Below, in pieces: positions 47,965 through 60,905 of a stretch of DNA of 64,000 bases (the first letter of the stretch is position 1; each line of letters opens with the position of its first letter). The notes under the pieces were generated by a model, which worked only from the letters and a program-made list of their open reading frames with translations, searched no databases and was not told where the DNA came from. This stretch comes from Halichoerus grypus (Eukaryota; Chordata; Mammalia; Carnivora; Phocidae), in the NCBI RefSeq assembly GCF_964656455.1, contig NC_135715.1, positions 147,863,935 through 147,927,934 on the forward strand, read 5' to 3'. The translations under genes were made by a program, and so were the position numbers.

Positions 47965-50466
47965 GTCTCATTGGTTTCTTCTCTAATTTTTGTTCCTTTT
48001 GTTTACTCTGAATTTGCTCTTCTTTTTCTAGTTTCCTAAGGTAGAAGCTTAATGATTTATTTTAGAGCTTTCTTATTTTTAAAATATATGCATTTAATGC
48101 TATAAATTCCCCCCAAGCACTGCTTTTGCTGCATCCCACCAATTTTGATAAGTTATATTTTCATCTTTATTTAGTTAAAAATATTTTTAAATTTTTCTTA
48201 AGATTTCTTCTTTGATTCATGTGTTAATTAGAAGTGTGTTGTTTAATCCCCAAGTATTTTCTAGCTATTTCTGTCATTGATTTCTAGTTTAATTTTATTA
48301 TGGTCTGGGTGCACACTTGATATGATATATGTTCTTCTAAATTCGTTAAGGTGTGTTTTATGGCCACCAATGTGGTCTATCTTGGTAAATATCCCATGTG
48401 AACTTGAGAAGAATGTGTTTTCTGCAGTTTTTGGATAAAGTAGTCTTTATCAATTATATCCAGTTGATTGATGATGCTGTTGACTTCAACTTTGTCTTTA
48501 CTAATATTTTGCATGCTGGGTATGTCCATTTCTGATAGAGTAGTGATGAGGTATCCAGCTATCGTAGTGGTTTCATCTATTTCTCCTTGCTGTTCTATCA
48601 GTTTTTGTTTTGTTAGGTGCATATATGTTAAGGATTGTTATGTTTTCTTGGAGAACTGATCCCTTTATCATTATGTAGTGTCCTTCTTTATTCCTGGCAA
48701 CTTTCCATGCTTCGAAGTCTGTCTTTCTGAAATTAATATAGCTACTTCTGTTTTTTTTTTAAATTAGTGTTAGCATGGTATATCTTTCTCCATTTATTTT
48801 AATCTATATGTGTCTTTGTATTTAAAGTGAATTTCTTGTAGACAACATATAAGTGGGTTCTGTTTTTTGACTTACTCTGACAATTTCTGTCTATTAATTG
48901 GTATATTTAGACCATTGACATTCAAAGTGATTATTGATATAGTTGAATTAATATTCACCACATTTGTTACTGTTTTATTTGATGCCCTTGTTCTGTGTTT
49001 TCATTTTTTCTTTCAACCTTTTCTTTAATTTGTGGTTTCAATTGTGCATTTTGTATAGTTCCATTTTTTTTCTTTCTTAGCATATCTGTTATACTTTAAA
49101 AAAAAAAAAACTATTTTTAGTGGTTGCCCCAGATTTTGCAAAACATGTTTACAGCTAAGCTAATTCACTTTCAAATAACACTATACCACTTCATGGGTAA
49201 TGTGAGTACCTTTATAATAACAAAATAATCCTCATTCCTTCCTCCTATCCCTTGTATCATTGCTGTCATTCATTTTAATCATTATATATATACATTTTCA
49301 AATACACTGTTGCTATTATTTTGAACTTATCTGTTTAATCAATTAAGAATAAGAAAAGAGTTTTTATTTTACCGTCATTTATTTTTTTCCAGTGTTTGCC
49401 CTTTATGTAGATCCAAGTTTCTGACCTATATCATTTTTTTTTTCTATATAAAGAATTTCTTTTAACATTTCTTGCAAGGCTAGTCGGCTAGCCTATTGGC
49501 AGCAAATACTCTCAAGTTTTGTTTGTCTGAGAAAGTCTTTTATTTTTCTATCACCTTTGAAGGATAATTTCACAGGGTACTGAATTCTAGGTTGGTGGGA
49601 TTTTATTTTTTCGAAACTTTAAATATCTCACTACACTCTCCTTGTATGTGCATGGTTTCTGAGGAGAAGTCAAATATAATTCTTATCTTTGCTTCCCTAT
49701 TGGTATGATTTTTTTTTCTTCTTCTGGCTTCTTTCAGGACATTTTCTTTATCTTTGATTTTCTGTAGTTTGAATGAGATATGCTTAAGTATATATTGGGA
49801 ATTTATTCTACTTGCTGTTCTCTGAGCCTCCTGAGTCTATGGTTTGGTGTCTGATACTAATTTGGAGAAATTTTTAGTCATTATTTCATCAAATATTTTC
49901 TCTATTCCTTTCTTTCTCTTCTTCTGGCATTGCCATTACATATGTTATACCTTTTAGTAATTATCCACAGTTCTTGGAATATTCTATTTTATCTTTTTAA
50001 GTCTTTTTTTTCCTTTGCTTTTCAGTTTTGGTGGTTTCTGCTGAGATATCCTCAAGCTGAGAGATTCTTTCCTCAGTCATGTCCAGTTGACTAATAAGCA
50101 CATCAAAGACATTCTTCATTTCTGTTAGTGTTTTTGATCTCTAAAATTTCTTTTTGGTTCTTTCTTAGAATTTCCATCCCTCTGCTTACATTGCCCATTT
50201 TTTCTTACATGCTGTTTACTTTATCCATTGAATAAATGGATATTAATCATAGTTGTTTTAAATTCCCAGTCTCATAATTCCAACATTCCTGCCACGTCTG
50301 GTTTTGATGCTTATTCTCTCTCTTCAAATTGCCTTTTGCCTTTTAGTATGCCTTGTAATTTTTTCCCTGATAGTTGGACATGATGTACCAGGTAAAAGGA
50401 ACTTGTATTTAGGCTATTTGTAATGTAGTAGTAAGGTGTGGGAGGGAGGGGGAAAATTCTATAGTC

Positions 50467-50647
50467 CCTTTTTTTTTTAAGATTTTATTTATTTATTCAT
50501 GAGAGACAGAGAGAGAGAGAGAGAGGCAGAGGGAGAAGCAGGCTCCCAAGGAGCAGGGAGCCTGATGCGGGACTTGATCCCAGGACTCTGGGATCATGAC
50601 CTGAGCCAAAGGCAGATGCTTAACCATCTGAGCCACCCAGGAGCCCA
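50467..50647 (-). mobile_element. Can-SINE in old L1 5' region
   Basis: Reversed SINE ending in GAGCCACCCAGGAGCCC. Target duplication AATTCTATAGTC at 50,455-50,466 and 50,650-50,661. Confidence 0.94.
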
Positions 50648-51424
50648 AGAATTCTATAGTCTTATGATTAGGTCCCAGTCTTTTAGTGAGCTTGTGTCGC
50701 TGGATTGTGAACTTCCTCAATGCTTCTCAGTCATCCCTCTCCCTCCTTGCGCCAGATAGGGTGGCAAACTTGGACAGGAATTGGGTATTCTCGTCCTCCA
50801 GGTCATTGAGGCTCTGATAAAATCCCAGCAGGTTAGAGTCTGGTTAACTTCTCCTCAGGACAAGACTTGTTAAGAACAGAATGCCCTCTTGTGTTTCAAA
50901 ATGGTTCCTTTTCCCCTTCCCTGACTGGAATTTCTTTGATATTTACTGTGAGAACCTGGTCAAGCTTCTAGAGGTAAAACTCACAAAAATGTGCCCCTCC
51001 TTGCCTTGACTGTGTTCTTCTGGAGCTTTTTACTCTGAGTTGTCTGCATTCAGCCTCAAGAAATTTATCAATTACTGTTTAGGTTTTCCTACCCTGGCAC
51101 TGGTTCTGTCACCCTATGGCAGTTTCTGCTTGTGCATTTCTGCTCTGTTAAGTATTATTTATATTTGCCTGTTGGTGTTTCCAATTTGGGGGGGCTTCAG
51201 TTTGGTCTCTGGCCTTACTTCTTTTACAAATCTAAGAAGAGTTGTTGATTTTTCAATTTATTTCAGCTTTTTACTTGCTAGGATTGAGTAGTGACTTCCA
51301 AGCTTCTTATATGTTGGACCAGAAACCAAAAGTCTGCCTGTGGTTTTTCAAAGTACTCAGAATATATCAATTTGGTGATGTTTTCTTCTAATGTTGGAAA
51401 AGATAATATTAATATTTTCTTTCT

Positions 51425-51950
51425 TTTTTTCCAGAAGTTTTTATTTAATTCCAGTTAGCTAACTTACAGTGTAATATTAGTTTCAGAGGTAGAATTTAGT
51501 GATTCATCACTTAAATACAACACCCAGTACTCATAACAACAAGTGCTCTCCTTAATACCCGTCACCCATTTAACCCATCCCCTTGTCCACCTCCCCTCTA
51601 GCAACCCTCACTTTGTTCTCTATAGCCAAGAATTTGTTCTGTGGTTTGTCTCTCTCTCTTTTTCCCTCTATGTTTATCTGTTTTGTTTCTTAAATTCCTC
51701 ATATGAGTGAAATCATAGCAGCATTACCAACAATAGCCAAATTATGGAAAGAGCCCAAATATCCATTGACTGATAAATGGATAAAGAAGATTTGGCATGT
51801 ATGTACATTTATTATATATTAATATATTCCATTATATTATATATAATGGAATATTAGGCATCAAAAAGAATGAAACCTTGCCATTTGCAATGACATGGAT
51901 GGAGGTAGAGAGTATTATGCTGAGTGAAATATTAATTATTTTGTTCCAAA
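51425..51950 (-). mobile_element. Truncated L1 with 5' inversion (twin priming)
   Basis: The left part (51,425-51,715) is antisense L1 3' UTR, ending at the 'CATATGAGTGAAATCATAGC' sequence. At 51,716 the orientation flips: 'CATTACCAACAATAGCCAAA', 'AGAAGATTTGGCATGTATGT', 'AATGGAATATTAGGCATC' and 'GCCATTTGCAATGACATGG' are sense-strand ORF2 3' sequence. A minus-strand insertion whose 5' part is reversed is the signature of twin priming. The inverted part contains a short hairpin around TCCATTATA/TATAATGGA. Confidence 0.9.
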
Positions 51951-54263
51951 ATACAACCCTATCTCTGGCAAAAGTCAACTTATTTTTATAAGTAACAGTA
52001 CATTTAAAACATTATTTTGTGTATTGCAGGATAATTTTCTCACACACACACACACCTATTCTAAGCATTATTTTAAGTTATACAATTGATATTCTAACTC
52101 CATTTCAGAAAATATGTAGCTCTTTTATATACATTAGATTACACAGTCTCTGTCTAGCAAGATACTATATTCTTGTTCCACCCCTCCATTGTATGTTGCT
52201 ATATTAGTTAGGATTAGCCCATCCTAACTACATGGTCAAATTGATGTGAACCATATGTTTCCAGGCCATAAGAAGTCACTTTTTCATCTGCTTAAGAACC
52301 ATGTGTATTACCTCGAGACCCTGGACTTGGAGTTGGCCCAGCAACTACATGAAACTTTGAATTCCTTATAAGATATGTTGGATACTGGCATTATGTTAGG
52401 TAGGGCCGTTAAAAATGATCATATAAGGAAAAGATGTATGGATATTGGCCATTTAAGGAGAAGTCAGTTGCTATGTGCCCTGTCTTTAACTTCTCACATC
52501 TATACCTGTTTCTTCCTCTGAAATTCTCTTTATTGCTCTGAATTCAGTTCATATGGTATTATTGGGTATGATCCAGTTTCTCCTTCCATAGTGATAAACA
52601 TGTGATCTAGCTTCGTCACAGTGGTTGTTTTAAATTTGAACACATTATCTAAACAGAGCTAAACAGTTTTTTGGAGGGGGTGGATATAGTGTAGACACTA
52701 AGAAAAATAGTGTCTTTCTTCTTTGGGATATTAAGTTTTAGAATGGCATAATCCAGAGCTACTGTCTCCTTGCTTGCACAATTAGAAGAAAAGAGGCCAG
52801 TGAGGGTAGGATGCAGAGAAAGAATGAATCCTGACAATATTGTCACGTCAGCAAATCAGCTGTGCCTAAAGTAAGAACACAAGGCAGCCAAATTAGCTGG
52901 ATGAGAAACTCACTCTACATTAATGTCTTACATGAGTATGCTACCCACCCCCGTTAAGTTAAGAGAGCTTTAAATTAATATTCAGATTTGAAGGGTGTAT
53001 GCTGCTATATTTATAATACCTGCAATGGAAGTATATGTAATTGACTCCAAGACTGTTCTATGAGTGGTGGTTTCTCTAGCATTGATTTTTTTACTAGAAT
53101 TTTCCTTGTCATTATCAAACTGTAATGATGGTCAGGGATCACAAAAGTTTGTTCCTGAGAGTACAACACACTGACTTCTCTTGGACTACTGCCACATATC
53201 TTTGGCTTTTCTTCAGAGTAGGGCTATAAATTTCAAGTGCAGGTCAAGCTCTCATACTTTGAAGAAGATCAATTACTAGGTTGAGGCTGGCTTAATCACT
53301 TGAAAACGGTATTATCACAGGGTATATGCACTTATTGTTTAAAATTGTCCTTTTGCTGTTTTGCCTTTAATGATTTTCTTCTGTATCTTTTTCTGTTGTT
53401 GAAGTGAGAAAGTATATGAACATGTACTTCATGTATGAATATGTACTTCATGTATGAACACGTCCTTCATATAAAATGTATGAACATGTAATTCATATAA
53501 AAATACTCCTTTTTCACTGATTTCCACTAAAGAGCTGCTTAGCAATGGATAAGATCACAATGCTGTACATTATGGATTGAAACATAAATAAGAAGCTAAG
53601 GCAATTTCTCTCCTTAAACTTCACTGAACAATTCTTGTTGCTGTTTTTGCAAATTAGAGATTCTTAAAATACACAAAATCAATAAGTAATATGCTTTAAA
53701 TATCTTTTATCACACAACTCAACTCTGTTAATAAAAAAAAACCATTATCCATTTAGTTTTATGGATGGTGTGGGAGTGAGACCATAAATCAATGGGAACT
53801 GTCGTTACCAGCAAATTGAGAAACATTTAATGGTGTTTTGGTACAGTTTGGTTGTACTGTATAGATTAATCTTTTAAAAGCAGTTGCTTATTTGAGTGGG
53901 GATGGAATTTATATATTTCATTTTGATAAGGATGATAGGCAGTATTCAAATTTGTAATCAGAAACCTGATATTGTGAAAAATCTGCTGACTGTGGAGAGA
54001 AATTGAGTAAGCAAGTAAGAAATGTCAAAGGATATGGTAACCACCATGATGGTGCATGTGGTGAATTGGTACTCTAGGCTTCTGTAAGAAAGGGGTCACT
54101 AGTCTGAATCTTGGGCACCCAAATATAAAGCTAGTAGTGACTTGTACTCATGTTCTTGATAGTTTCCTAAATCTGTGGACAAAATGAGGAAATAAAAAAA
54201 TTTTAAGGGTGATGTTTGGCAATTCAGATAATGCCACACTGTGGATATGTTTGGCCATTTGGT
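51951..54263. other. Unassigned stretch
   Basis: Apart from a short (CA)n run at about 52,038-52,053 and the minisatellite at 53,416 no gene or repeat is recognised. Confidence 0.5.
53416..53498. repeat. 19-bp minisatellite with near-palindromic unit
   Basis: Four units start at 53,416, 53,435, 53,454 and 53,480. The first is ATGAACATGTACTTCATGT. ATGAA and TTCAT face each other within each unit. Seven extra bases (AAAATGT) separate units three and four. Confidence 0.9.
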
Positions 54264-54279
54264 GATTTCTAAATCCTTT

Positions 54280-54481
54280 TTTTTTTTTTTTTAAAGATTT
54301 TATTTATTTATTTGACAGAGAGAGACACAGCGAGAGAGGGAACACAAGCAGGGGGAGTGGGAGAGGGAGAAGCAGACTTCCCGTGGAGCAGGGAGCCCAA
54401 TGTGGGGCTCGATCCCAGGACCCTGAGATCATGACCTGAGCCGAAGTCAGACACTTAACGACTAAGCCACCCAGGCGCCCT
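54280..54481 (-). mobile_element. Can-SINE, minus strand (young)
   Basis: Near-consensus reversed SINE ending in AAGCCACCCAGGCGCCC. Target duplication GATTTCTAAATCCTTT at 54,264-54,279 and 54,483-54,498. Confidence 0.96.
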
Positions 54482-54679
54482 TGATTTCTAAATCCTTTAA
54501 GGAAGAAACCAATTTTTTTTCTTGTTCTCACTTTGTTAGATTTATCAAATCCTCTCTTTTATCTAATGACAGCTGATCATCTCTTCAGATAGAAAATCCT
54601 TAAATAATATGTCAGTATCTTTTCAAGGAAATGTAAAACTAAAACAAGTTATATTCTTTTATTATTTAAATAATTCTTT

Positions 54680-54880
54680 TTTATTTTAAAGATTTATTTA
54701 TTTGAGAGAGAGAAAGAGAAAGAAAGAGAGAACATGAGCGGAGGGGAGGGGTAGAAGGAGAGGGAGAAGCATACTCCCCGCTGAGCAGGGAGCCCAAAGT
54801 GGGGCTGGATCCTAGGACCTTGGGATCATGACCTGAGTCAAAGGCAGAGGCTTAACTGACTGAGCCATTCAGGTGCCCCT
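54680..54880 (-). mobile_element. Can-SINE, minus strand
   Basis: Reversed SINE with an expanded GA-rich segment (AGAGAAAGAGAAAGAAAGAG) and end GAGCCATTCAGGTGCCCC. Flanking AATTCTTT on both sides suggests the target duplication. Confidence 0.92.
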
Positions 54881-54884
54881 AAAG

Positions 54885-56200
54885 AATTCTTTATTCACTA
54901 ACTCAGCTATCAGATTTTTATAGAAGACCTAATAATGCTAAAAACTGTCCTAAGCACTGGGATACAAAGATTAATGTGGACAGCCTCTGTTCTGTAATAT
55001 AGATTGGAGAATGAGGGAATTGAACATATAAATTCATTAAAGTAAAAGCTACTGTAATACAAGTTCTAATGGGCACTAAAAATAAGATGCATTAAATTGC
55101 CTGGAGAGTGACATACTTAATATTTTAAAGATGCACATGTGTTTGATGGTTAGAAAAATGTAAAGAGGGATCTAGGCATGTGTAAAAGACTGGGAACTAG
55201 AAAGCACACAAGACTTTCTGGGAACTACAAATAGTTAGACTGGCCAAAGAACAGGCTGTGTGTGTGTGTGTGTAATACAAAGAGAGAAAACTGTAAATGT
55301 GAATATAAGGAACAAGGTAATTTAAATCCTTATTTGTATTACTTAAGGAGTTTGAGGACTGTCTTATGTTGAGGAACAGATTTACCAGATTTTACGTGAG
55401 GAAGAAATACATTCAGATTTTCTCTTTTAGAAATGTTGTACTGGTTTCAGTATGCCTTAATTGAAGCTGTGTGAAATTGAGGGTTGGAAGACAATAGCCA
55501 TAGTACAAGTTGATAGAAATCTGTACTAGGTTACTGGTAAGGGTAATGGGGGAGGGTGTATATTTGAAAGATGTTTGGGGGACAGATGACAGTTGACAAT
55601 GTGAAATGAAGGTGATGAAGATAAGGAAGTGGTCTATATTCCTGGCTTGGGCTAATGGATGGACTAACATGCTATTTACCTTAACAGGCAGTGAAGAATG
55701 AGAAAGCAGATTTGAGGGAAAAGGTAATGAATTCAATTTTTGACATACCATGCTTGAGGTAATTTAGGAACAATCAGGTGGACATATCCAGAAGACAGTT
55801 ACGCATGAAGTTCTAGACCAGAGGACAAGTCATTGACGAGTATAGAAGTCATTAAGAATATGTGGTAGTTGAAATCGTCAGTGTGTATATGGAGAAGAAT
55901 AAACCTGCAAAGTTGGCACCATGAAAAATTAAAGGAAAATGTTATTGAAAAGGAGTAGTCTGACAGTAGGAAAAAGTAAGAAAAAGTAGTGTCTTGGAAG
56001 CCATGAGCAAGAGAGACATCCAAGAATTAGGAGTGGTCAGTGTTATGAGATGCTATATTCAGATCTAGGAACATAAAGGTTAAAAGAAATCCAGTGGATT
56101 TATCATTTAAAAAATTGTTAGTGTCTTTAACGAGAGATTATTGCAGTGGTTATGGAAGCCAAAACACATTTTGAATATTCTGTCAGCTAAGTGTAATAGA
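54885..56200 (-). mobile_element. L2 LINE remnant, minus strand
   Basis: The left end is the reversed L2 3' end (ACTGTCCTAAGCACTGGGAT). To the right the minus strand carries L2 reverse-transcriptase neighbours: an open frame at 55,751-55,413 with 'SSLPVKVNSMLVHPLAQARN', and one at 56,023-55,799 with 'DDFNYHIF' and 'DLSSGLELHA', both in the L2 order. Frames are broken by stops and shifts. Confidence 0.8.
55257..55273. repeat. Short (TG)n run
   Basis: Seventeen bases of pure TG repeat inside the L2 remnant. Confidence 0.9.
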
Positions 56201-58149
56201 GTCCTGACAAATTTATAAAAAGATACAATTGTTTATCTTGCTTGTTTCTTTTTCTTTGCTATGTGGAAGAACTAGAACAGCCAGAGAGGTACAGCTAGTG
56301 CTCTGCTGCAGAGGACTGTATCCTTTAAAACAAAATGTAATAGCACATAATGTAACTAGATTTCTATTTTCCCAGCTAGGGCTAAGACAGTAACATTCTG
56401 TTTCCAAGTGGCTAGTAAATCTCAAATAGAAGTGGAAGCCAAGCATAATGTACAATTGTTATTTCTATCTAAATGCATTTGATTTCTTAGTTCTCTTTGT
56501 TTTATACTTGGAGAACAGATTTTTTTTCCAATTAAAGATGGTTGGTACTGTTACACTTTATATAACTGAAAGCATAAATAAATCCAGATGACTTATTATA
56601 AGAAAAGAAGATATTTTACTCTGTGACAACCCTGGAACATATTAGAAAGATTTTGAAAGGAGTGATGTCTACTAATTGACTTTAAAGTCAACATTTAAAG
56701 ATATAAACAAATAACCACTGCTGAGTAAAAAGAGATGTTTGCAAGAATTTATGGCAAACCTGTGATTTAATGCTTAGTCCTTGTATGTAAAAATTTTATT
56801 TTTATGTTTACATGTTTCCTATAAAATTTTTGTTACATTATTTTTTACATAAAAACCAGTGGTCATTAAGATAAACATTTCTTAATGCTACAGAATACTA
56901 TTTCTGTTAGGTAATAACCAAACTCTCAATTTTTAATATAAATTTATCATTTTTCTTGTCCTCCTTCCCCCAGTTATACAAATATTATTTTGTAAAATAA
57001 TGTGATTAGGAACACAATGACATAGAGTTGATTTGAATGGTGGTTTTTTGTTTGCTTTTGTTAACTGTATTTGTTTCTTGATATTTTGTGTCTTAAATCT
57101 CTTTTCAGCCATTTTGTTTTATAAAAGTACTTCCATGGCTTTTAAAACTATGTATTTTCTAAAATAATGCTTCAAGGTTTTAAATTAATTAATGGATAGT
57201 ATTTTCCTTCCTTAGAATTTGGTCCTGTGATCTTTATCTTAGCTTTCATTACCAAATCTACAGATCCTACCTTTGTCATCTTCCTCATAATTTATTCTTT
57301 TTTTGATCCCTAGTGGACTTTGTAATATAGGCATTTGGGAAACTGTTCTGCATATTTTTCAACGGTCAGAATATGAGTTATGTTAACAAATTTGGGTCTA
57401 ATTTTAACATGACTACTAAGAGACTCTATTTTGTTTCCTAATACAATTTCCATCTGGCAGTGAACAAAGAGAAAATAGTAGATGTTTGTTAGGAAGCAAA
57501 ACAAAATGATTTTCTTCTTTGGTCAGTGGAAGAGTGTCTCTTGTGTAATAAGAGATGTAAACTATTTATTAAAACTCCAAAGCACAGAAAGCATACAGAG
57601 CAGTAATTTTTAATATTAAAATATATTCTAAAAATATTTTTATAACTTCAATTGAACAGTTTTCTACCACTATAGAAACACATTTAATATTCTTTACTTT
57701 TTAGGATTTAATATTGGTCAGGTGTGTTAATATTTAGTATTACAGCAAACTACTTAGTTTTGCTGTGATATTAAAGAATTACAGCAAATTATTTAATTTT
57801 AAAAATGACTATTAACTCTTAACATAGTCACTTTATTTGAGGGAATTAAAAACAGTAAAATACAGAGTAAAACCTGACCCTAGGGGGGAAAAAACCAAAT
57901 TAAAAATTATTTTTGTTTCTATTTTTTTAATTTCATAATACTCTTTCTTTTTATGTGTGAGGTATAATGACAGAATAGGTTCTTCTCAGTTGATTTTTCG
58001 ATTAGTTAACAAATGTTTACTGAGTACTTACTATGTGTTAGGTACTTTACCAAATACAGAGTGCACCAAAGAAACATGGGAATTATCAAAATCATGAGAA
58101 TCTTTTCATAACGTTGTTATTTACTACTGTCTGCCCTAGGCAATTTATG
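56201..58149. other. AT-rich unassigned stretch
   Basis: Mostly AT-rich text without recognisable genes. About 58,005-58,080 resembles the 3' end of an L2 or MIR on minus (TTTACTGAGTACTTACTATG). Confidence 0.5.
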
Positions 58150-58154
58150 CATTT

Positions 58155-58344
58155 TTTTTTAAAGATTTTATTTATTTATTAGAGAGAGAGAATGAGAGAG
58201 AGAGCATGAGAGCAGGGAAGGTCAGAGGGAGAAGCCGACTCCCTGCCGAGCAGGGAGCCCGATGTGGGACTCGATCCCTAGACTCCAGGATCATGACCTG
58301 AGCTGAAGGCAGTCACTTAACCAACTGAGCCACCCAGGTGCCCC
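58155..58344 (-). mobile_element. Can-SINE, minus strand
   Basis: Reversed SINE ending in GAGCCACCCAGGTGCCCC. Flanks TATGCATTTTT and TATACATTTTT are a probable target duplication. Confidence 0.94.
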
Positions 58345-60689
58345 TATACATTTTTAAATTGAAATACTTTAGATATACATTGGTAGAAAGTTAAATTCAT
58401 AGTACATAGTAGAACATATCTGTTAATGGTGTTTGGGCTGATACTCCATAGATAAAGTGATAGAGCTTTAGAAGATTGTTACGAAAAGCTCCTCTCGTGT
58501 CTATTTCTGTAGTCATTTGAAAAGGATAAAAGAAAAGGACTGAAAAAATAGATCAACCTGTATTTGAAGAACAAGAACAGTGAAATCAATGGCTGTCCTG
58601 TCAATGCTGTCAAATGAACCTTTTCCACCTACACTCAAAATAAGCAGTTCTCTTCTGTTTGGGAAGTTTATATACATACCATTTTGGTACAGAACCACCA
58701 CTGTAATGGCTAGATAGCTCAAAGAAGAAAAGCCAGAAAACTTTTAAACCATACTTCTAGTTCCAAGTAAGTAACTACCTCTAACTTTTTTGAAATGTGT
58801 TTGTTATTAATTCCCTCACTTATAAATTCTCTCTGAGAGATCTGCTGATGTAGTAGGAATATTTTTAAACAAAGAAATTCAGGAAATCCAGAGTATTAAG
58901 AGTACAATCTTCCCCGCTCATGTTTATTTGCTTGCTTCTTTAGACAAGCTTTGAAAAGCACTCTTCTTACAGTACTAAAGTTATTATGTTATATTTGTTG
59001 TCATGACCTATTATTGAGATGGCTAGGATCATCCTCAGTTTATTCATAAACTCCTTTTCTTTACCACGGAGTCCAGGGAGGAAAGAACTAAATGAGTACT
59101 TATCATTCTTAATTAAAAACAAATTTAACTTTAAACTCCTAAGTAGAAAGCCTGACCTTAATGTGATCAATGGAATCATTTTGGAGATTGTCTTAATTTG
59201 GTTACAAGGAATAGAAAATAAATTATCTTATCTAAAACCTAGTGGAATTTATTAACAGGCTATTGGGTTATTTCATGGGATCCAAGGAAAATTTAAACAA
59301 CTAGTTCTTAGGAAGAGCAAAAAACAAGACAGTGCTGTGACTCTTAGCCGCAGTAATATACTCAATAGTTTCTTAGAGAAGGGGGCTGGGGTGTGGACCT
59401 CGAAAGAATTCCAATTGTTCTTTGCATTTCTGGCCCAGAGCCTATTCTACTCACACACTGAATAGCATGTCAGGGCATTTGTCCTTTCATACTCATACCA
59501 TGAAACTGAACCACTAAAAATTATTACTAAGAAGGTAAGGAACAATAAATCCAAGGAAAGAAAGGCGAAGGAACATTGCCCAATGTCCAGAGCATAGATT
59601 GTTTATGTTGTATACCCAGGCTTCTTATAAATGGGGTGCATCTTACTTATGAAAGTCTAGCCCTTGGCTCCATGATCCCGAAACTATCCTAGACTTGATC
59701 CTTCTCAATTAAAACCCTCTTCTTAGGGAATGGAGTGGAAATGATGGTTTAGAAAGCCTTGATATCTCCTTATAGTCCAACTTATTAATCATCAAAATTT
59801 CATATTTTGGGAGGATGATAGCATGAAGTTCTTGGATTTTTTTGTTTTTACCATTGTTGCTTGATAACCTTCTGAATTATGTTCTGTAATTCTGGTTTTC
59901 ATTGAACATCTTATGAGCTTTCTAGTCCTACATGGGTTTTTCCTTTAAAATTACCAGGATGGCACATCCAGTGGTCACTAGCATCCCTGCATTTTTTAAA
60001 CAGAACCTTTTTCTTCCTATCACTTCCCAACTGCTTTTGATCTTATCTTTTTCACCCTAACCTTACACCCAACGCTCATTTTTCCCTTCATGTTTTATTA
60101 AACCGTTTTCCATCAACTCTCATCGTTTAGTTTCTCTTCTTGTTCTGTTTTCCTGACTTTGACAATGGCTCTTCTTTTTCATAACAAATTGGGCATGTTT
60201 ATTTTGCCTTAGGCAATTGAGGATAATCATTCCTCCAACCTCGAATCCTTTTAGATGATTTTCTCACTTGCATCACCATAGACACAGAAATGGAATAAAA
60301 ATGAACTGATAGGTCTAGAAGGGAATTCTTCGAAAGATCAGTTTTGAAACAATAGGTGAAGAATAACTAAGACAAACCTATTTTTAAGTTTGTAGATATT
60401 CTCTGATGAAATACACCTCAAGAATTTTTTGTATTTTTCTAGTCAACTATACATATGATTTAGATATAACACATTAGTGTCTAAACATGTACATTGAATT
60501 GAACCTCTCATGATCTGTGATATTATTAACATCCAAATCATTTTGGAATTGGCCTTTAAAATCTTCAAAAAATCTTTATTTACTCTACATTAATCTAGTA
60601 ATTTGGTTGCATAGATAGTACTTGAGGTTTAATTGGTCCTTAAATAGGATTTATAGTTCTTTAAATTATCAGTAAATCAAATTTATATA
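58345..60689. other. Unassigned stretch
   Basis: No gene or repeat is recognised. Frames of 69-78 codons on both strands near 58,510-59,255 have no family signature. Confidence 0.5.
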
Positions 60690-60701
60690 AATTATAATTT
60701 A

Positions 60702-60895
60702 AGGGGGCGCCTGGGTGGCTCAGTTGGTTAAGTGACTGCCTTCGGCTCAGGTCATGATCTCAGGGTCCTGGGATCGAGCTCCACATCGGGCTCCCTGCTC
60801 GGCGGGAAGCCTGCTTCTCTCTTTCCCACTCCCCCTGTTTGTGTTCCCTCTCTTGCTGTCTCTCTGTCAAATAAATAAATCAAATCTTTAAAAAA
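60702..60895 (+). mobile_element. Can-SINE, plus strand (young)
   Basis: Head GGGGCGCCTGGGTGGCTCAG, complete body, tail CAAATAAATAAATCAAATCT. The flanking words AAATTATAATTT (60,690-60,701) and AAATTATAAT (about 60,896) suggest the target duplication. Confidence 0.95.
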
Positions 60896-60905
60896 ATTAT
60901 AATAT

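Larger units (their letters stand above)
45270..48960 (-). pseudogene. ORF2 remnant of the old L1
   Basis: The C-terminal fragment contains 'CWKGYGATRTPIHCWWKCK', the L1 cysteine motif with its second Cys replaced by Tyr. The middle fragment reads 'DTQESIAFLYTSNEQ', matching the region downstream of the FADD motif. The 47,656-47,360 fragment has 'YYEQLYAHKLGNLHEMDQFL', the linker before the reverse transcriptase. A Can-SINE at 45,641 and another at 47,762 split it. It is inactive. Confidence 0.85.
44605..51345 (-). mobile_element. Old, nearly full-length L1, minus strand
   Basis: Antisense order: 3' UTR (44,605-45,250, e.g. 'CACCAGAGTGATACATTTGT'), ORF2 (about 45,260-48,960), ORF1 (about 49,420-50,010) and an old L1 5' region (to about 51,345, with GACTTCCAAGCTTCTTATAT). 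Fragments of ORF2 remain open: 45,533-45,270 (C-terminal cysteine motif region), 46,681-46,358 and 47,656-47,360. Three Can-SINEs are nested in it. Divergence and many frame breaks show it is far older than the L1 at 5,118. Confidence 0.9.

Noticed and set aside
55413..56023. 112- and 74-codon minus-strand frames as candidate genes
   Set aside because: Their residue order matches L2 reverse transcriptase and they are separated by breaks, so they are L2 remnants.
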